Of a DNA stretch of 64,000 nucleotides, positions 53,991-64,000 are shown one piece after another (positions within the stretch are counted from its first letter, which is position 1; each line of letters starts with the position of its first letter). The notes beneath the pieces are model-generated. The model made no database searches and was not told the DNA's origin. It was given only the letters and a program-made list of their open reading frames with translations. Origin of the DNA: Guillardia theta CCMP2712 (Eukaryota; Cryptophyceae; Pyrenomonadales; Geminigeraceae); the NCBI RefSeq assembly GCF_000315625.1, contig NW_005434586.1, positions 293,184 through 357,183 on the forward strand, read 5' to 3'. Made by a program: the position numbers and the translations under genes.

Positions 53991-56900
53991 GATGATGTGT
54001 AGTCGGCCTCACCGCTAGCTTGTCAGAGGGAGAGGCGGTTGCGATCATGATTTTGCTCAGGTAGGGAACGGACGCCTGAGTCTAGTCAGGCGGACGGGCA
54101 GGAGAGGAGTGAAGGATACCATCCTTCCGTTCCAGCCAGCAGGTAAACCTCTGCAGAGGGAAAACCCTCGGGGGCAGAGGCGAGCAGAGGTCTGCTCATC
54201 CTGTGGTGGCAAGTGAAATGAGGAATAAGGGAGGGAAATCCGTGCTCAGATCCTGAGAGGAAAAGAGGAGGAGGGCGCGGGGAGCAGGGAAGATGGCAGG
54301 AGGGAGGAGCTAGAAGGTAGGAAGAAGAAGGTAGCAGGGAGGAGAAGGATTGAAGATAGGGTGTGTAAGAGCACAGAATCACCTTGCAACGGTGAGTGCC
54401 AAGATGTTTTTGATCCGGGAAAAACTCGCAAGAGAAAATTTCGCTGTCGAAGATGCAAGCATCCTCCAAAGCCAGCTGAGTCTGCAACTAGCCGGAAACA
54501 AAGATAAGGCCAGGTATGAAGGAGGAGGAGGAGGAGGAGGAGGATGAGGAGGAGGAAGGTATACATGAGAAGCAACAGGAGCAGCAGGGATGCGAATGAA
54601 AGCTCATACCTTGTCACAGTCTCGTAGGAGTTGTTGAGGATTTCGAGCAAACCTCGTGTCAAGATGATTGTGCCAACAGAGCTTCCCCCGGTCCTCCTCC
54701 TCCACCATCTCCTCCCCCTTTCGCGTCCCCCCATGACTCTGGTCAGCGCCATGGCGTGCACGGCACGTTACTCGGAAGCTGCTGATGCGAAACGCTCCTC
54801 CAACACGCCACTGGACCCAAAACGTGGAGGGCGAGCTGAACGTGGACGAGTTGCCACTCGGCAGAAACTCGCCTGCCCCTCCTGCCTTTCCAGTCACAAC
54901 ACTCCTTGTCCTCCTCCTCCTCCCCTTCCTCCTCCTATCTTGCTCCTGTTCCTCAGGCTCCTGCTCCTACTTCTCCTCGCCTTCCTCCCCCTCATCCTCC
55001 TCCGCCATCTTTCCTTGGGTGTAAACTTGTTCCAAGATGACGTAGGGTTGGACGACATCGAGTACAAGGAGTGACAGGCGAACGTTGCGTGCAATGTGGC
55101 CGAAGTCGCTGCTGCCGTGCACGTTTGACAGGCTCGAGAGGATTCCGAGTGACGAGCCCAGCTCGGACTCAGGTGGGATCTTCTGGTAGGCTTACCCAGG
55201 GAGTCAGCTGTACAGCTGGTGGGCCAACGTACGGACCTGTTTCTACCAAGAGGTTGGCCGCTCGATGCCTGTCAGCATCATGAGAGGGAGGCCAGACGCA
55301 GAGGGGACAGCAAGGCAGCAAGGCAGCAAGGCAGCAAGGCAGCAAGGCAGCAAGGCAGCAAGGAGAAGACTCACGTGACGTTGCCGTAGAGTGTCCGAAG
55401 GTTGGAATATCCTCCATACTTGGAAGGAAGGCAGTTCACCCCACCAGGAGCCCACGAGGCCCCGTACGCCCAGTCTTCCATCCCTCCTCCAACCTCCTCC
55501 TCCGTCACCGGCAGGAGAAGAAGAGGCAGCTGCTTCTTACCGGGTAGATGACGCGCGGATCGTTGAGAGGGCCGAAGCGGAATTTCTCCATCCTCCCCGT
55601 CGGAAGAGGCCCAGCAAAGTCGCTTGCGTACTTTGACAAGATCTTGAAGTGGGGTCAGAGAAGGGGGAAGGGCGACAAGAAGAAAGGAAGACGAGGAGGG
55701 AGAGGAGTGAATTGGACAGAGAAGACTGGATAGGGGGGGTTAGGGGAACATGAGCAGGGATTCATCAGGAAGGGGGTGAGAAAACGCTTGGAAAGAAGGA
55801 AAAGGAACGCGCTGGTGGAGACGATTGGGTCGGCATGTAGGAAGAGGAGTGGAGAGCAGAGGAGTTCGAAAGAGGCTCAGCAGAATCAACAGGTGATCCT
55901 ACCAACATGGCCGTGTGATCGGGAGAAATCCAAGAGGAGAGCATGCCCTCTCTTGCTTGGCACCTCCCGGGGTAACCCGGGCAATGCTTCGTGTCTCCCC
56001 AGGGATGTGCGATGAGGTTGTCTCCCCCATGAAACGTGACAGCCAACGAGAAGATATTCCTCCTCCACACCTGAGCCCAAAGATTTAATCTCCACCTCCT
56101 CCGCCCTCCCCCTCCCGCCGTCTCCCCTTCCTCTGATTCCTCTTCCTCATCTCCCCCCACTCCTTTCCCCCATCCTCCTCCTCATCCTTTGCCCCATCCT
56201 CCTCCCCATCTTCCATCCCGCCTCCAGCTCCCAGCCATCTCCTCACCTCGTTTACGCTCCTTGCTGCTACAGACTGCATACAGCGGGAGCTGGAAGTGTC
56301 AAAAGCAAAGTCTCTGTTCGGGTCAACCCCCAGCTCGTCCCTCTTGCTCTCCTGGTATCCTACAGCGTTCGCCGCCGGGATCAGCACCAGCACCCGACTG
56401 TCCAGCATGATCCTCGCCCATGGGTCGACCGCGTACGTCCCCAGCAGGAAGGACACGAGCTCGAGGAGAGCAGTGGGTCCGATCCTCTCGTCTCCATGTA
56501 GAGCTCCACTGAAGAACAACCGCGGAGTTTCCTCCGTCCTTGCCTGCATGTTGCCAACTTCCATAACCCACACCTTGCAAGGCTGGTTCTTCTCCACTCC
56601 CTCCTCCTCGCTGCATTTCCCCGCGCTTGGCAGGCCGAAGTCATCTTGAGCGCTGTACAATCTCACCATGTCCGGGTACAGGAGCTCCAGCGCCCTCATC
56701 CTCTGCAGCATCGCTGGGTAGGAAAGATAGCGGAATCTGTAATGGCTGGTTTGTATCCCTTGCTCGTTTCGCGAGAGCCATAGGTCGCAGTCCAGAGCCG
56801 CCCACTCCGGGTCGTCCTGCTGCTGCATGAGTTGCGAGAGAGGCGGTGAGCGCTCTCCTTGCTTCTTCAGGCAGAGCATCCGGTTGTCAATGAGCTTCTT

Positions 56901-56993
56901 GTGGAAGGGTACCTGAGTGTTGTACTGGAGGGAAACCACATACTGGCAGAGGCACAGCAGCGAGACGACTCGGTACCTCCCCCGCATCACCAT
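53285..56993 (-). CDS. M14 zinc metallocarboxypeptidase, secreted or type I membrane, many exons
   Basis: It removes C-terminal residues from peptides. ATG 56993 gives MVMRGRYRVVSLLCLCQYVV, a signal peptide. The zinc ligands are in FFSGALHGDERIGPTALLEL (HxxE); GVDPNRDFAF holds the substrate Arg; the next exon VWRRNIFSLAVTFHGGDNLI holds the third His, followed by AHPWGDTKHCPGY. Later exons: KILSKYASDFAGPLPTGRME, GGMEDWAYGASWAPGGVNCL, RHRAANLLVETGPYVGPP (catalytic Glu in LLVET), SSLSNVHGSSDFGHIARNVR and LSLLVLDVVQPYVILEQ. Several small exons follow (GEFLPSGNSSTFSSPSTFWV, TQLALEDACIFDSEIFSCEF, DLSQVDILVEAEVDKSWTDS). The last exon encodes a likely membrane helix, TWWEAVWIVSVPLLIFVIIS, before a basic tail ending at 53285. 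All zinc and catalytic residues seem present. Exact joins of the last six exons are not proven. Confidence 0.82.
53924..53989. repeat. GCAG tetranucleotide array in a carboxypeptidase intron
   Basis: About sixteen uninterrupted GCAG units between two minus-strand exons. Confidence 0.9.
55308..55362. repeat. GGCAGCAA 8-bp array in the carboxypeptidase gene
   Basis: Six tandem AGCAAGGC units, in the intron between the SNLRTLYGNVT exon and the LLVETG exon. Confidence 0.85.
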
Positions 56994-57426
56994 GTGACTT
57001 GTGAGGGCTCAGATCAATGAGACTTGACTCCCTGGAGCGAGTCTCGTCGGCCTGATCTGGCTCTTCCGGAAGTCGAAACGTGATAGGATGTGTGCGTGAG
57101 AAGGGGCCAGCCATCATCTCGCCATGGCTATCAGCAATGGCGTCGCCATCGTTCTCTCCTTGTTCGTATTTTCGTTGTGTCTCCTCCTCCCTCCCTCCCT
57201 CCTCCCTCCCTCCCTCCCTCGCTCCCTCCGCTTCAATGTCGCATGCAGCTCCAGGTCATCCCCGTCACCACCATCGACCCGATTGTCGTCGGTTACGCGT
57301 AACGGCTCAATTGCGATGAACTAGTTCGGTTCAAGTCAGTTGATTCTGGAAGAAATTTGGATTAAATCAGATCGAATCATAACCGTTGTAACTGTCGAGC
57401 GGAGGCAGCGACAGGTGTCCAAAACC
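56994..57426. other. Divergent 5' spacer of carboxypeptidase and proteasome genes
   Basis: It holds a CTCC-rich array (about 57181-57230) and no supported gene; the 433 bp must carry both promoters. Confidence 0.5.
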
Positions 57427-58496
57427 ATGGCGCTGGCGCTGTCAAACGCGTTCACGGCCATGAGCCGCGAGGCTCGTCGTCATGAGCGCAGAACGAAGAA
57501 TCCTGCGAACCCTGAGCTTCCTGCATATGATGAGGAAGAGATGCTCATGAAGTTCGCCATGCCGGGCCCAAATGCGGTGAGTTTTGGCACGTTTCATGTA
57601 TCGTTTGTTTGCAGCCCCCTTAGTCCTTTCTGCCGTCTTTGTGTACCGTGCATGAGTTTCATGTTAATTGTTTCTGCAGCCGGATGATTTTCTCAGCGGT
57701 GCCTTCGCTCCAAAGAACGCTAACGACAGCGATCCGGCGCTCAAGTTTCTTCACGGAACGACCACGTTGGGGTTTGTCTTTTCTCAGGGTATCATTATCG
57801 CGGTTGATTCAAGAGCAAGCATGGGAAGCTACATCGGTGATTTCTTTGAACTTCGCTAGCACCAAGGTCTAACAGATTGACAGGATCGCAAACTGTAAAG
57901 AAATGCATTGAAATCACTCCTTATTTGCTCGGTACCATGGCCGGCGGTGCAGCAGACTGCATGTTCTGGGAGAGACACCTTGGTCGTCTTTGCCGTTTGT
58001 ACGAGCTGAGAAACAAGGAACGCATCACCACAGCTGCTGCGTCCAAGTTGCTTCATAACATCATGTACTCGTACAAAGGATACGGCTTGTCAATGGGCAC
58101 AATGATTGCTGGTTGGGATAAGGATATTGGGCCAAACTTGTACTACTGCGATAGCGAGGGAACCCGTGTGAAAGGACAGAAGTTCTCTGTCGGCTCTGGT
58201 TCTCCTTATGCCTATGGTGTGCTTGACGAGGGATACAAGTTCGACATGTCAATTGACGACGCCTGCGAGCTCGGACGTCGTGCCATCTACCACGCCACCT
58301 TCCGTGATGCTATGTCTGGAGGAAGAGTGTCAGGTACCTTGAGCTCTATGTTGTCGTCTCCGACTTATGCTTGTCTGCAGTTTATCACGTGCACGAGAAC
58401 GGATGGACGAAGATCAGCATGGATGACGTGCAATTGTTGCATGAGAAGTACATGAAGGAGGCGGGAAGGACGACACCAGCTTGGAACCACATGTAA
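57427..58496 (+). CDS. PSMB5: 20S proteasome subunit beta type-5 (chymotrypsin-like site), four exons
   Basis: Exons are 57427-57576, 57680-57836, 57884-58333 and 58381-58496; introns are 103, 47 and 47 nt, all GT-AG with consistent phases. The propeptide begins [20 protein letters not shown]. Autocatalytic cleavage before Thr in [11 protein letters not shown] gives the catalytic N-terminal Thr; Asp is in [11 protein letters not shown] and Lys in [40 protein letters not shown] and [40 protein letters not shown] and [20 protein letters not shown] are beta-5 hallmarks, distinct from beta-1 and beta-2. The C-terminal exon [20 protein letters not shown] ends TPAWNHM. The subunit assembles in the cytosolic and nuclear 20S core. 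The position usually Lys33 is retained in the family-typical context, though I judged it by eye. Confidence 0.95.
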
Positions 58497-58765
58497 CGTA
58501 GCAGGGCTGTGGGTGGTATGAGGTTCGTCGATGATGGAATAGAGGATCTGTTGAAATATACTCGGGAAACGTTTGAGTTGTTGAAGCGTTGATACCAAAG
58601 TGTCATTCAATCGGTGGTATTTCAACATGCAAATCTCACTGCCCAAGGGCATATTGGTTTCACTAACAAGAAAGTAATGTTTTCAAAAACAAGCAAAACA
58701 ACATGATACCGCAGTCGAGTCGTTTATTATCAACAGTTAAGATAGAATAACTTGTTACACCCCGT

Positions 58766-61700
58766 TCAGTTGGCAGCCTTGGCCTGGTCAGTCTTGGCGA
58801 GCCGCAGCACCAGATTCTTGTCCCCGTAAACATCGTCAATGCGCTTGATCGACGGCCAGAACTTGCGCTCCCTTAGGGCTGGCACAGGATAGGCAGCCTT
58901 GTCGCGGCTATAAGGATGATCCCACTTGTCTCCGAGAACTTCAGCCATGGTGTGGGGAGCGTTCTTGAGCACGTTGTTCTCAGGGTCTGCCTTGCCCTGC
59001 TCCACCTCCCTGATCTCCTCGCGGATGGCCAGCATGGCGTCGCAGAACCTGTCGATCTCGAACTTGCTCTCGGACTCAGTTGGCTCCACCATGAGAGTAC
59101 CAGCAACAGGCCAGGACATGGTGGGGGCGTGGAGGGAGTAGTCGCACAACCTCTTGGCGATGTCGACGGCGTCGATGCCGCACGAGGCCTTGAAGGGACG
59201 AAGATCGATGATGAACTCGTGGGCAACGCGTCCATTCTTGCCCGTGAAGAGGATCTCGAACTCGTTCTTGAGGCGATCCTTCATGTAGTTGGCGTTCAAG
59301 ATCGCCAGCTCCGTCGCCCTCTCGAGGCCGCGGCTACCCATCATCTGGATGTACATCCAGGAGATCGGGAGGATGGATGCGGAGCCCCAGGGAGCAGCAG
59401 AGATCGCGCCGATGCCATGCTCGCCACCAGTGACGCCCATCGGGTGGTTGGGAAGGAAGGGAGCGAGCTTCTTGTTCACTCCGATGGGGCCCATGCCTGG
59501 TCCTCCACCCCCGTGAGGAATGCAGAAGGTCTTGTGCAGGTTCAAGTGGCAGACGTCAGCTCCGATGTGACCAGGAGAGCAGAAGCCAACTTGCGCATTC
59601 ATGTTGGCGCCGTCCATGTAGACCAGGCCGCCGGCGTCGTGGACCATCTTGCAGATCTCTACAACGGTGTCCTCAAACACTCCGTGGGTGGAGGGGTAGG
59701 TGATCATGAGGGCTCCGAGGTTGGCCTTGTGCAGCTCAATCTTCTCCTTGAGGTCGTTCATGTCCGTGTTGCCCATGTCGTCGCACTCGATGGGAACGAC
59801 GTCCATGCCGCACATGGCAGCGGTGGCGGGGTTGGTTCCGTGAGCAGCACGGGGGATGAGGCAGATGTTGCGGTTGGTGTTGCCATGGTGCTTGTGGTAC
59901 TGACGGATCGCCATCAGCCCTGCGTACTCGCCAGCAGCTCCAGCGTTGGGCTGCTGGGAGATGGCATCGAAGCCGGTAATGTCCATGAGCCACTTGTTGA
60001 GCTCGTCCAAAAACTCGTGGTATCCCTGGACCTGATCGACGGGCACGAAGGGATGGATAGAGTTGATCTCGGGCCAGGTCACGGGGACCATCTCAGAGGC
60101 GGAGTTGAGCTTCATGGTGCAGGAGCCAAGAGGGATCATAGAGGTGTTGAGGCCAAGATCCTTGGACTGCAGGTGGAACATGTAGCGCATGAGCTCCGTC
60201 TCGGTCTGGTACTTGTTGAACACTTCAGCAGTCATGAACTTCGACTGGCGAGTCAAAGCTCCATCGAATCCGGGAGTGACCTAGAACCATGTCAGTGTTG
60301 CCAAGGCAAACATGTCATGAAGCTACCTGCTCTGAGAGCTTCTCGGCGCTTGACTTGTTGGCTCCGAATACAGCGAGGATCGCATCAACATCGCTGATTA
60401 TATGTCAGCAGGATACACGAATTACAAAGAGCTTCACCTTGGGTTGGTGGTCTCGTCAAGGGAGATGGTGACAGACTGCTTGTCAAGCTGGCGGAAGTTC
60501 ATGCCAGCATCGACGGCCTATCACGAACCAGGTCACGCAAGAGACAAAGTGTAAGCCACTACATACCTTCTTGCAGACAGCCTGGGCATCAACTCCTTCA
60601 ATCTTGACGGTGTCGAAGAAGGGAAGATCGCACACCTTGAAGGGTGTCAGTGGTACCTCACGCTCCACCACGTACTACCTTGACGCCAGATTGCTTCAGG
60701 CCCAAGGCAAGAGTCTTCGCGAGACCATTCACGCGAGCAGCAATCTTTACGGCAAGTCAGCAATTTAATTACCTGAAAAATGCTGTTTGCTCACCTTCTT
60801 GAGGCCCTCGGGTCCATGGTAGACGGCGTAGAAAGCTAACGACACGTGTCATAATCATGTTGTAACAAAGAGTCCCACTCACAAGCAGTGTTCGCCAGAA
60901 GTGCCTGCGCGGTGCAAATGTTGGAGTTGGCCTTCTCTCTGTTTGTCACGTGAGGGATCGGGGAGGTAACAAGGTACGGTGTAACTACCGGCGAATGTGC
61001 TGCTCGCGCGCCTGGAGGGCGAGACGGTAGGCAGGGTTTCCGGCAGCATCGCGAGACAACCCGATGATGCGGCCTGAGGGGATGTCAGCCTAGTCACCTC
61101 CCTCAAGGGCAATGCAAGGAACCAGGCACTGCACGCTTGTGCGCATCCTTGCAGGTAAGGAAGGCGGCATGAGGTCCTCCATACCCAAGGGGGACACCAA
61201 AACGCTGCGTGAGTTTGGATCAGTCTCCTCTCTCTCTCAAGCCAGATAAGGACCTGAGTGTTGCCGACTACGATGTCAGCTCCGATCTCACCGGGGGGCT
61301 AAGGACCGTGTTAATACAGCAACCCTCAGCTGCAGAAGGCAATACCTTCAACATGGTCAACGCCAGGAGATCAGAGACCATCACGACGGTGACTTTGTTG
61401 TCCTGGCACGATTTCAGCACGATGCCCTATTAAAAACAGACGGTGACATACATTCGCTTGCTTGATGACGCTGCTGTAGTCATGGATCGTTCCGTCGGTA
61501 GCAGGGTAGGGGAGGAGGACGCCCATCAAGGACGAGTCCATCTTGGCATCCTCAACCTTGCCGACGATGACTTCGATGTCCATCGGCTCAGCACGAGTCT
61601 GGCAGACGGCGATGGTCTGCGGGTTGCAGAGATCCGAGATGAACATCTTCTTCCTCTTGGACTTGCAGATAGTCTGGCACATAGCCATGGCCTCAGCAGC

Positions 61701-62327
61701 AGCAGTGGCCTCATCCTACTCAAACCATTACTTCTCAAAAAAACACAGCTGCAAGATGCTTACAAGGAGGGAGGCCTGTCCAATATCCATGGCCGTGATG
61801 TCAGCGATCATGGTCTGGTAGTTGACCAACGACTCCATACGACCCTGGGAAATCTCGGCTTGGTACGGGGTGTAAGGAGTGTACCACCCAGGGTTCTGGA
61901 TGATATTCCTGAGGATGGGAGGGGGGGTGATGGTGTTGTAGTAGCCCATACCGATGTACGACTTCTTGAGCTTGTTCTTGGACACCATGTTGAACAACTT
62001 CAGGGTAGCGTCGGTCTCCGTCATGGCCTCTCCGACCTTGAGGGGCGGGCGGTTGCGGATGCTGCTGGGGATCGTCTCCTCAATGAGCTGCTGCATCGAG
62101 GATGCTCCGACGGTGGTGAGCATGTCCTTCTCCTCGTGGTCGCGGGGCCCGTTGTGTCTCCTCTCGAACTGGTCAGGATGCTTCAACCAGGCGGGGGCAG
62201 CAAACGATCTGGCGTGCACGAGCGGCTTGCCCTGAGTTCTGGCGAGTAGGGGGACCCTGCATGCAGAGAGCATGGCTGCCTTCTTGCTGCTCAGAGAGCG
62301 AGAGATTTGTCGGCGTGCGGCGAACAT
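58766..62327 (-). CDS. GLDC: Mitochondrial glycine dehydrogenase (decarboxylating), P-protein, about 11 exons
   Basis: It decarboxylates glycine with PLP and passes the aminomethyl group to H-protein, in mitochondria; in algae it acts in photorespiration. ATG 62327 gives [20 protein letters not shown], a typical mitochondrial presequence. N-terminal half: [59 protein letters not shown]; exon 1 ends at 61764. Short exons follow ([80 protein letters not shown] and others). The last exon, 60280-58766, starts [20 protein letters not shown] and has [20 protein letters not shown] and the PLP-lysine motif [20 protein letters not shown]. The order and length fit a full-length P-protein of about 1000 aa. 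A large antisense frame (58916-60397, plus) is its shadow. Confidence 0.95.
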
Positions 62328-62759
62328 GTTGAAGATTCTAGTCCAGATGTCCTCTCCCTCGCAGCGGGAGCAGCACCGGAAACTGTAGCCGAACCTTCAC
62401 AGATCAGAGCCGGTCCTGTCAAGCAATGATTCAGTAAGTTTGCAATCAGACAGCATGTTTCATCAGTGCTTCGTCCTTGCTACGACTATGTGCAAACGTA
62501 AGGACTCAGCACGGGGCACATGAAATGGGGAGAAAAAGCGTTCATAGTTGGCCACGTCAGGATCACTGAGAACGACACATGACAATACGGGGATCCGAGG
62601 GGAAGGACCAGGAGAGAGCTAGAGGAACTGAGCAGTGGAGAGGAAGGGAGGAGGGAGGGAAGGACAAGCAGCACGGAGCTGCTCGCTTCCTACTGCATGC
62701 TATCTGCCCGTATGAGTTTGTGGAGGTAGCCCACTGATGTGCATCTCATCTGCTGTAAA
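62328..62759. other. 5' region of the P-protein gene
   Basis: GC-mixed leader; a purine-rich patch GGAAGGGAGGAGGGAGGGAA at about 62643. No gene seen. Confidence 0.45.
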
Positions 62760-63790
62760 TCGCTGCCAGCCTCCCTATACACTCTACCCCCACCCCCTAC
62801 CTATAACACTGATCCTTGCCCTACCCCCACCCTATGTCGCAACCCCCCAGGGGACCATCTAAACCCTCTATCATTGACTATCTGACCCACCCATGGCTCT
62901 GGAATTAGGGGTTGCTACCCACCATAGAAACGAATTCCACACTGAACCACTACCCCCCACGACCCTGTGACCAACGTTATCAATCTCCATGAATGACCCC
63001 ACCCTGGCTTTTACTACCACTACCCTCACACACTTACCCACCCCTTCTACACCAACTAAGAATACCCCTGCACTACCCTGCCCAAATTATGGTCAGGCGC
63101 TTTGGGACCTGGAACTGAAAACAATAAGACCCTTGAGATGACTACCCCCAGTCGAGGACGCAAACCAGGCTGTACCCCCATTATTTCTCTCATACCCCTA
63201 CTTCATTCAATAAAGTACCCACCTTTGTTCGTCGATTGTTCAGAGGGTACCCCATTGAAATTCACCACCCTCGCATTTTTTGAATCCCTGCCTGCAAGGC
63301 ACTTGTTTTGCAGCTCTCTCCAAAATTGACTACCTACAAGGGCAAAACCACCCCCACCCTGTGTATCCAACCACCTCAATCTGAAGGTTCTCCTTGTTCC
63401 GGGGGGTGCATTGTTATGCGGGTAGGGTGATACTACCCCCCACCCACCCTGGAATATCCCCCATCCCTTCATTCATTCGTGCAGCCTTATCGCAGGATCC
63501 CCACCCCTTGCACTTCTCTCTACCTCCTACCCCCAGTTGAGTTCCAGTGTAACCAGTGTGGCCGTACCCTTCAGGATGCACCCCCTGATTCGATGTATCA
63601 TTATAATTCACCGGTACTTACCTGATGAATTGAGGGGGTTCTTTCTATAACAGGATTGCAAGGACCCGTATTTCCGATACCCCACCCCTCATGTTAAATG
63701 CGATACCCTGGCTGATGACCAGAACATCTGTTCGCTGCCACTCCCCAACTTGTGAGTACCCCCTACCCTCCAGCTCGCCTTACCCCACCC
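62760..63790. other. TACCCC-dense block upstream of the P-protein gene
   Basis: The plus strand is C-rich with TACCCC, ACCCCCAC, CCCACCC words spaced irregularly and A/T bases between. Frames of 65-90 codons are compositional. It is the cleanest and longest example of this sequence class in the window. Confidence 0.7.
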
Positions 63791-64000
63791 CCATTTTTCC
63801 AACAACGCAGCAAAAAAAAACATTTCTCGGTGAAGTAAAGGTTACATGAAGAGCAAGTAATTTGTCCACATTTTTGACATAAAAAATTTAAAGTTGAAGT
63901 GTCAATATCTGAACTTTATCTCATCCTATCAACTATCAACACCATCACCGAAAACCTTGAGGTGCGCCCTGTTCGCTTCCTCTGATTTTCTTTTTTTTGG
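63791..64000. other. A/T-rich right edge, nothing identified
   Basis: Contains an A-run and TAAAAAATTTAAAGTTGAAG; probably the start of the next 5' region. Confidence 0.4.

Noticed and set aside
58916-60397. 493-codon plus-strand frame
   Set aside because: Exact antisense of the last exon of glycine decarboxylase; V/H/L-rich content mirrors that exon's codon bias.
61443-62249. 268-codon plus-strand frame
   Set aside because: Antisense of N-terminal exons of glycine decarboxylase.
1-64000. tRNA, rRNA, riboswitch or bacterial operon signals
   Set aside because: None could be recognised; spliced genes and household content point to nuclear DNA. A covariance-model scan would be needed to exclude small RNAs.

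Overview
This is a gene-dense window of eukaryotic nuclear DNA, most likely from a unicellular alga. Almost every gene is cut by short GT-AG introns, usually about 42 to 65 nt. Several exons can be joined only through such introns, and two introns use GC donors. Household genes are clearly eukaryotic: 20S proteasome beta-5, mitochondrial glycine decarboxylase P-protein, an SDS22-type LRR protein, dipeptidyl peptidase S9B and cytochrome b561. Two RWP-RK transcription factors, a plant and algal family, plus one RNA methylase with a signal peptide and a nearby Phe, make a secondary-plastid alga attractive. A cryptophyte of the Guillardia type is my best guess, but that is inference. No rRNA, tRNA or CRISPR array was recognised.

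Layout. 1-2.5 kb: an unidentified spliced minus-strand gene running off the left edge. 3.2-9.6 kb: a poly-Q/coiled-coil protein, a seven-repeat WD40 protein and a PDZ protein, all plus. 9.7-10.5 kb: a minus coiled-coil gene. 11-14.4 kb: a small basic protein and a PIF/Harbinger-like DDE transposase remnant, tail-to-tail with an intact spliced ORF. 15-18 kb: poorly resolved. 19.5-30 kb: RWP-RK, EF-hand, SAM-methyltransferase-like, acidic conserved, THUMP/UPF0020-type RNA methylase, SDS22-like LRR and a second RWP-RK. 31-38 kb: a long SEL1-repeat protein with a Nop16-like tail, then an FSH1-type serine hydrolase. 40.6-42.4 kb: two hypothetical genes. 44.7-47.1 kb: dipeptidyl peptidase. 49.7-53.2 kb: a RAWUL-like protein, cytochrome b561 and a 61-aa protein. 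53.3-62.3 kb: M14 carboxypeptidase, proteasome beta-5 and glycine decarboxylase.

The strongest large-scale pattern is orientation. From about 7.9 kb rightward most genes alternate strand. Convergent 3' ends are packed tightly, with stops 4, 24, 34, 84 and 110 bp apart in several pairs. Divergent 5' ends are separated by 0.5-2 kb. Those 5' spacers hold nearly all the unusual non-coding DNA, in two classes: very GC-rich palindromic blocks (CCGGGCCCGG, TGACTCAG, GTCACGGT) and blocks dense in TACCCC/ACCCCACC on one strand. These block classes, the conserved motif beside some GC blocks, and the transposon remnant are the parts of the window least explained by known annotation.
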